From Asterias amurensis (Eukaryota; Echinodermata; Asteroidea; Forcipulatida; Asteriidae), in the NCBI RefSeq assembly GCF_032118995.1, contig NC_092650.1, positions 7,998,001 through 8,062,000 on the forward strand: a stretch of DNA of 64,000 bases, in the 5' to 3' direction. Below the pieces are notes generated by a model. It worked only from the letters and a program-made list of their open reading frames with translations. It was not told the origin of the DNA and ran no database searches. Of the stretch, positions 60,523-64,000 are shown in pieces; position 1 is the stretch's first letter; every line of letters begins with the position of its first letter. Both the position numbers and the translations under genes were made by a program.

Positions 60523-62482
60523 ATGGAAGCCATCTCGCTGGTTCTGTGGATTATTTTATTTCCATCGGTTGTTTGCATGATCGTGTTCCTCTTTACTCGA
60601 CCTCAGACTGCCAAAGGAAGATGGTTTTACCTCAGATATTTGTATATGCGCTGGTTGGTGTTTCTTGCCAGGCGCAATAGTTTGACTCTTGGTAGACGGT
60701 CAAGAAATTGTCGATTGATGATGGTAAAAGCGAAGGAGATGATGCTACTGGAGTCAAGCAAGTTAGACTCGGAGGTGAGTGGAAGGGCAACGCCGGAACT
60801 ATATGGCGCTATTTCAGGGCCCACAGGGGGAACACCACTTGTTTAGGTGGCTAATGTGGTAAAACGTCCGTTTGCATCTATCCTAATCAAACCCCTCTTC
60901 CTACTTTTATCAGATTTGGTATAATGACGTGAGTGTAAAAGTTGCCTTATCGCGTAGGCCTACGTGGAAAATAGTTTTATAAAACTGTTGAGGTTATTAC
61001 TAATAACATTAAAGGCAGTGGACACTATTTGTAATTGTCAAAGACTTCACAGTTGGTGTATCTCAACATATGCAAAAAATAACAAACCTGTGAAAATTTG
61101 AGCTCAATCGGTCATCGAACTTGCGAGATAATAGTGAAAGAAAAAAACACCCTTGTGACACGAAGTTGGACACGTTTAGATGGTTGATTTCGAGACCTCA
61201 AGTTCTAAATCTGAGGTCTCGAAATCAAATTCGTGGAAAATTACTTCTTTCTCGAAAACTATGTCACTTCAGAGGGAGCCATTTCTCACAATGTTTTATA
61301 CCATCAACCTCTCCCCATTGCCTGTCACCAAGAAAGGTTTTAAGATAATAATTAATAGTGTCCACTGCCTTTGATGCCTATGAGGTGTAACATTTGACCT
61401 CAAATTGAGGTGCGTGGGGGGGGGGGGATGGACATCATTTGGGTGTAGTCCTTCCACCCCACACCCAGTTTGCTGCTGGATATGGGTGGAATAGATGGGA
61501 CACCATCACACCAGACATGCAACACACATGATTCCCATCCCACCAATGCAACCTTTATGTGGGAAAGTCTTGGTATATTGCAAAACATTTACTATACCGG
61601 ACCCTACCATCGCAATCCACCCTGCCATGGTGGTATAGTGCACGGAGATTTATACTTATACACCTGTGGATCAGGGCCTATAGATACGTTTCAAAAATAG
61701 ACCCCCGCCAAACGTTTATCAGCTAGTCACACCAAAGTTCATCCAGCGACAAATTTGATTATGCCTATAGTTCACCGCTTCTCCGATTGTGATCTTTTGA
61801 ACTTAGTTTGTGGAAGTTATTGAAACACAGCATGATGGGTACTTTATCTTTAGCCGATAACCTCGGTGCTTACTCCGATATGACTGACACGTCAAGATAA
61901 AAAAAGACAAGTTAAGATAAAATCGCCAAAAGAGGCCATCATTTTGTTGTTCTTTTTCTTTGTTTATTTGGGCTATTTGTTTGTTTGTTTGTTTTATTCT
62001 CGGTACTTTCTCGAGTTATGTGGAAAAAATTAACACCACGGGCAAATCACTGGTGGTATTCGAACCCACGACCTTTGCAATGCTAGAGCAGAAAGTACTC
62101 TCAGAGTATATACAGTGGGAATATAACCTTGCACAATGGTGCAGGGGCAAACAAACAATATTCCTATTACAGATACAAAACTTAACATCTACTTATTGTT
62201 TTGTTTTAATATACAGAATTATAAATCACTCTACATCAATGGTTCAGATGTCAACGGCGACCACCGTGTAGTAGTCCGTCTGACTAGTTTACCGGGAAAC
62301 CACCAGCAAAGTGAAGTTTGTTTCTTGCTTCGTGTACGGGGTATCGGCGATCTCGTCTTACCAGGACACCCTTCCTGTCACTTCGACATCGCCGAGGGAG
62401 ATGGTTTCGCTGCGGCAGGCCTGAAATGCACCGTGGTCGAGCCGCTGAGAATATGGAGAATTAGCTACAATGGAATGTGCCG
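60523..62482 (+). CDS. Animal PEP-synthase-like enzyme, first two coding exons, 3' partial
   Basis: Exon 1 is 60523-60774 (ATG in caacaacatgg, 84 codons, phase 0). Exon 2 is 62217-62482 (88 codons plus 2 nt, donor CG|gtaaag). Exon 1 gives a signal-anchor helix (residues 4-24) and a basic stretch FYLRYLYMRWLVFLARRNS. Exon 2 gives YINGSDVNGDHRVVVRL, LLRVRGIGDLVLPGHPS, and the diagnostic block GLKCTVVEPLRIWRISYNGM. I recognise this arrangement (membrane anchor, then a lipocalin-like module ending ECxEPMxKWRIxxNGxxR) from invertebrate proteins annotated as putative phosphoenolpyruvate synthase or PigC/rifampicin-phosphotransferase-like. In those proteins the ATP-grasp (PPDK-N) and PEP-utilising domains follow. 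Those exons would be beyond the window. No enzymatic residues are visible here. Confidence 0.7.
61009..61374. mobile_element. MITE family D, intron 1 of the PEP-synthase-like gene
   Basis: TTAAAGGCAGTGGACACTA at the left and GTGTCCACTGCCTTTGA at the right, with the internal palindrome cctcaagttctaaatctgag. This is the best preserved copy, close to the family consensus. Confidence 0.8.
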
Positions 62483-62892
62483 GTAAAGTTTGAGATTTAT
62501 AAATCATAGGCCTAGTCTCTGAACGTGTCACACGAGGCAATTTACAGGCAACCAGTGCCAGGCAAATCTCCAATACGAGAACCTGCACTCATTTGAATGG
62601 CTATAATACAATTATTGAGAATCGAAAGACATTGTTCGAAAAATCACTCATTTGCCAAAGTGGTAATGTAGCATACAATGTAGTTACGGTGTGATTATTC
62701 AGTTTGCGTATAGACTAAATGACCTTTAACTTTACAACACAACACACGAGAAAGACGTACTCTCACAAAACAACCATTTTGATTGTGCATAGTTCGTTGC
62801 CTCCCTGCTGGTGAACTTTTGAACTGATTGTGTTTGACTTGGGTTGTAATGCCTTGAATCGCAGCATGATGGTTACCTTATCCTTAACCGAT

Positions 62893-62944
62893 AACCCCAT
62901 CGCCAACCTGTCCGATTATAATCGGACAGGTTGGCGATGGGGTT
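62893..62944. repeat. Perfect 52-bp palindrome
   Basis: aaccccatcgccaacctgtc continues to a centre at gatta|taatc, and the right half is its exact complement with no loop. It lies about 410 bp after exon 2 of the PEP-synthase-like gene. Confidence 0.9.
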
Positions 62945-63019
62945 CACTGGTTAGAGATTAGAAAGTCCTGCAAGAGTATAGACCCAATTCGCCGACAAAT
63001 TAACCATGTTTTTGTTGTT

Positions 63020-64000
63020 ATTAGGTGTTCGGCCACAAGCCGAACAACTATTGTTATTGTTCTGTTTTTTTTTTTTTTTTCTGCGTGTTCTTCTCCTCGA
63101 ACGTTCTCGCGCGATTTTCGCAAAAACTAAAGCTTGTATGAACCTGAAACTTACCATATATATTGATCTTAATGAGTAGACGAAACAGCAACATTTTTGG
63201 AATGATGACGTCATTGATGACGTCATTACGTTCAAAAAACGCTAAAAATTGGAGAGTTCATATCTTGAGAACTACAAATGCCACACACAAGATATTTGGT
63301 GCATATAAAAGGTCTTGTAATTAGCTACAAAAGTCGTGCACAACGTGACCTCATGTGACTATTACTTCCGGTTGAAACCGGAAGTTCAAAATTTCAAAAG
63401 TTCATATCTCAAGAACTATATATCATATTCGCAAAATTTGAATATCAGTTTGAAGATCAGTTATCCTGCTCAAACTTTTGCACAAACATAATGCCAGTTG
63501 AATTTTGCCTTCTGGTCGTAAAAGCGCGCGTTTGTGTTGACCTCCATTCATTACGCGTAGAAACCAGATAGTATCGCCATTCATGTATGTGAATGCTACT
63601 ATTGTATTGTGGGTGTGTGGGTGTGTGTGCGTGTAGTTCATGTAGGCCTACATTGTATCCATGCTCTACGACAAAACAGCACTGCGTGGCTGTGGGCATT
63701 ACGGGTTGTGTATACACATGCAGACTCCGTTGAAGGCGCGCGTAATTCAAATTCCACTACGCTGGTATTCGCCTCATCTTTCTTCGTGCGATTTTGAACA
63801 AAATGTTAAACTACTATGAACTTGAAACTTATCATAAACATGAACCTTCATGAGTAGATGAACCCGCAACTTTTTTGGAATGATGACATCATCGATGACG
63901 TCATTACGTTAAATAAACGGTAAATAATTGAAAAATTCATATCTTGAGAACCACAAAGGCTACGTACAAGATTCTTTCACTACATGAAACCTCTTGTAAT
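63020..64000 (+). repeat. Tandemly duplicated repeat at the right edge
   Basis: The block at 63134-63318 (gaacctgaaacttaccatat, ttttggaatgatgacgtcat, tcatatcttgagaactacaa) recurs at 63811-63995 with moderate divergence, spaced about 677 bp. A small hairpin gttcggccacaagccgaac is at 63026-63044, followed by poly-T. The second copy is cut by the window end. Confidence 0.65.

Overview
This is nuclear DNA from an intron-rich animal. Coding exons are short and split by GT-AG introns, AAT microsatellites are common, and most non-coding DNA is miniature inverted-repeat elements, foldback elements, tRNA-derived SINEs and non-LTR retrotransposon pieces. The repeat families (many TTAA-flanked palindromic elements beginning AGGCAGTGGACACT, AGGAACACGTT or AGCCATTGGACACT, and many TACATGTACATG strings) look to me like an echinoderm, most likely a sea star. 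That assignment rests on recall of repeat style and is an inference.

Layout. (1) 251-36145, plus strand: 29 phase-compatible exons of VIRMA/virilizer, the scaffold of the nuclear m6A methyltransferase complex. The 5' exons lie outside the window; stop codon and 3' end are inside. (2) 18142-19161, minus strand: an intronless rhodopsin-class GPCR nested antisense in VIRMA intron 15. (3) 42531-44175, minus strand: a RING plus TRAF-type zinc finger protein (RNF41/RNF151-like) with a probable downstream coiled-coil exon. (4) 47039-50410, plus strand: a TMEM42-like small membrane protein in four exons. (5) 52.6-56.05 kb: a cluster of non-LTR retrotransposon pieces: a long open L2/CR1-like reverse transcriptase, a decayed endonuclease-RT element on the other strand, and an RT C-terminal fragment. 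(6) 56104-59586: a 3.5 kb foldback element whose inverted arms are arrays of a 37-bp minisatellite. (7) 60523-62482, plus strand: the first two coding exons of a membrane-anchored animal PEP-synthase-like/PEP-utilising enzyme, running off the right edge.

The genes do not form an obvious pathway; this is an ordinary gene-sparse animal neighbourhood. The distinctive content is the repeat architecture: several palindromic families sharing TTAA flanks, foldback elements with tRNA-like sequences at both ends, SINEs sharing a 3' end with the local LINE, mobile-element sequence next to VIRMA splice sites, and degenerate copies of the VIRMA terminal exon repeated through its own 3' UTR. Exon boundaries were read by hand from splice consensus, reading phase and remembered human homologues. 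No alignment was run.
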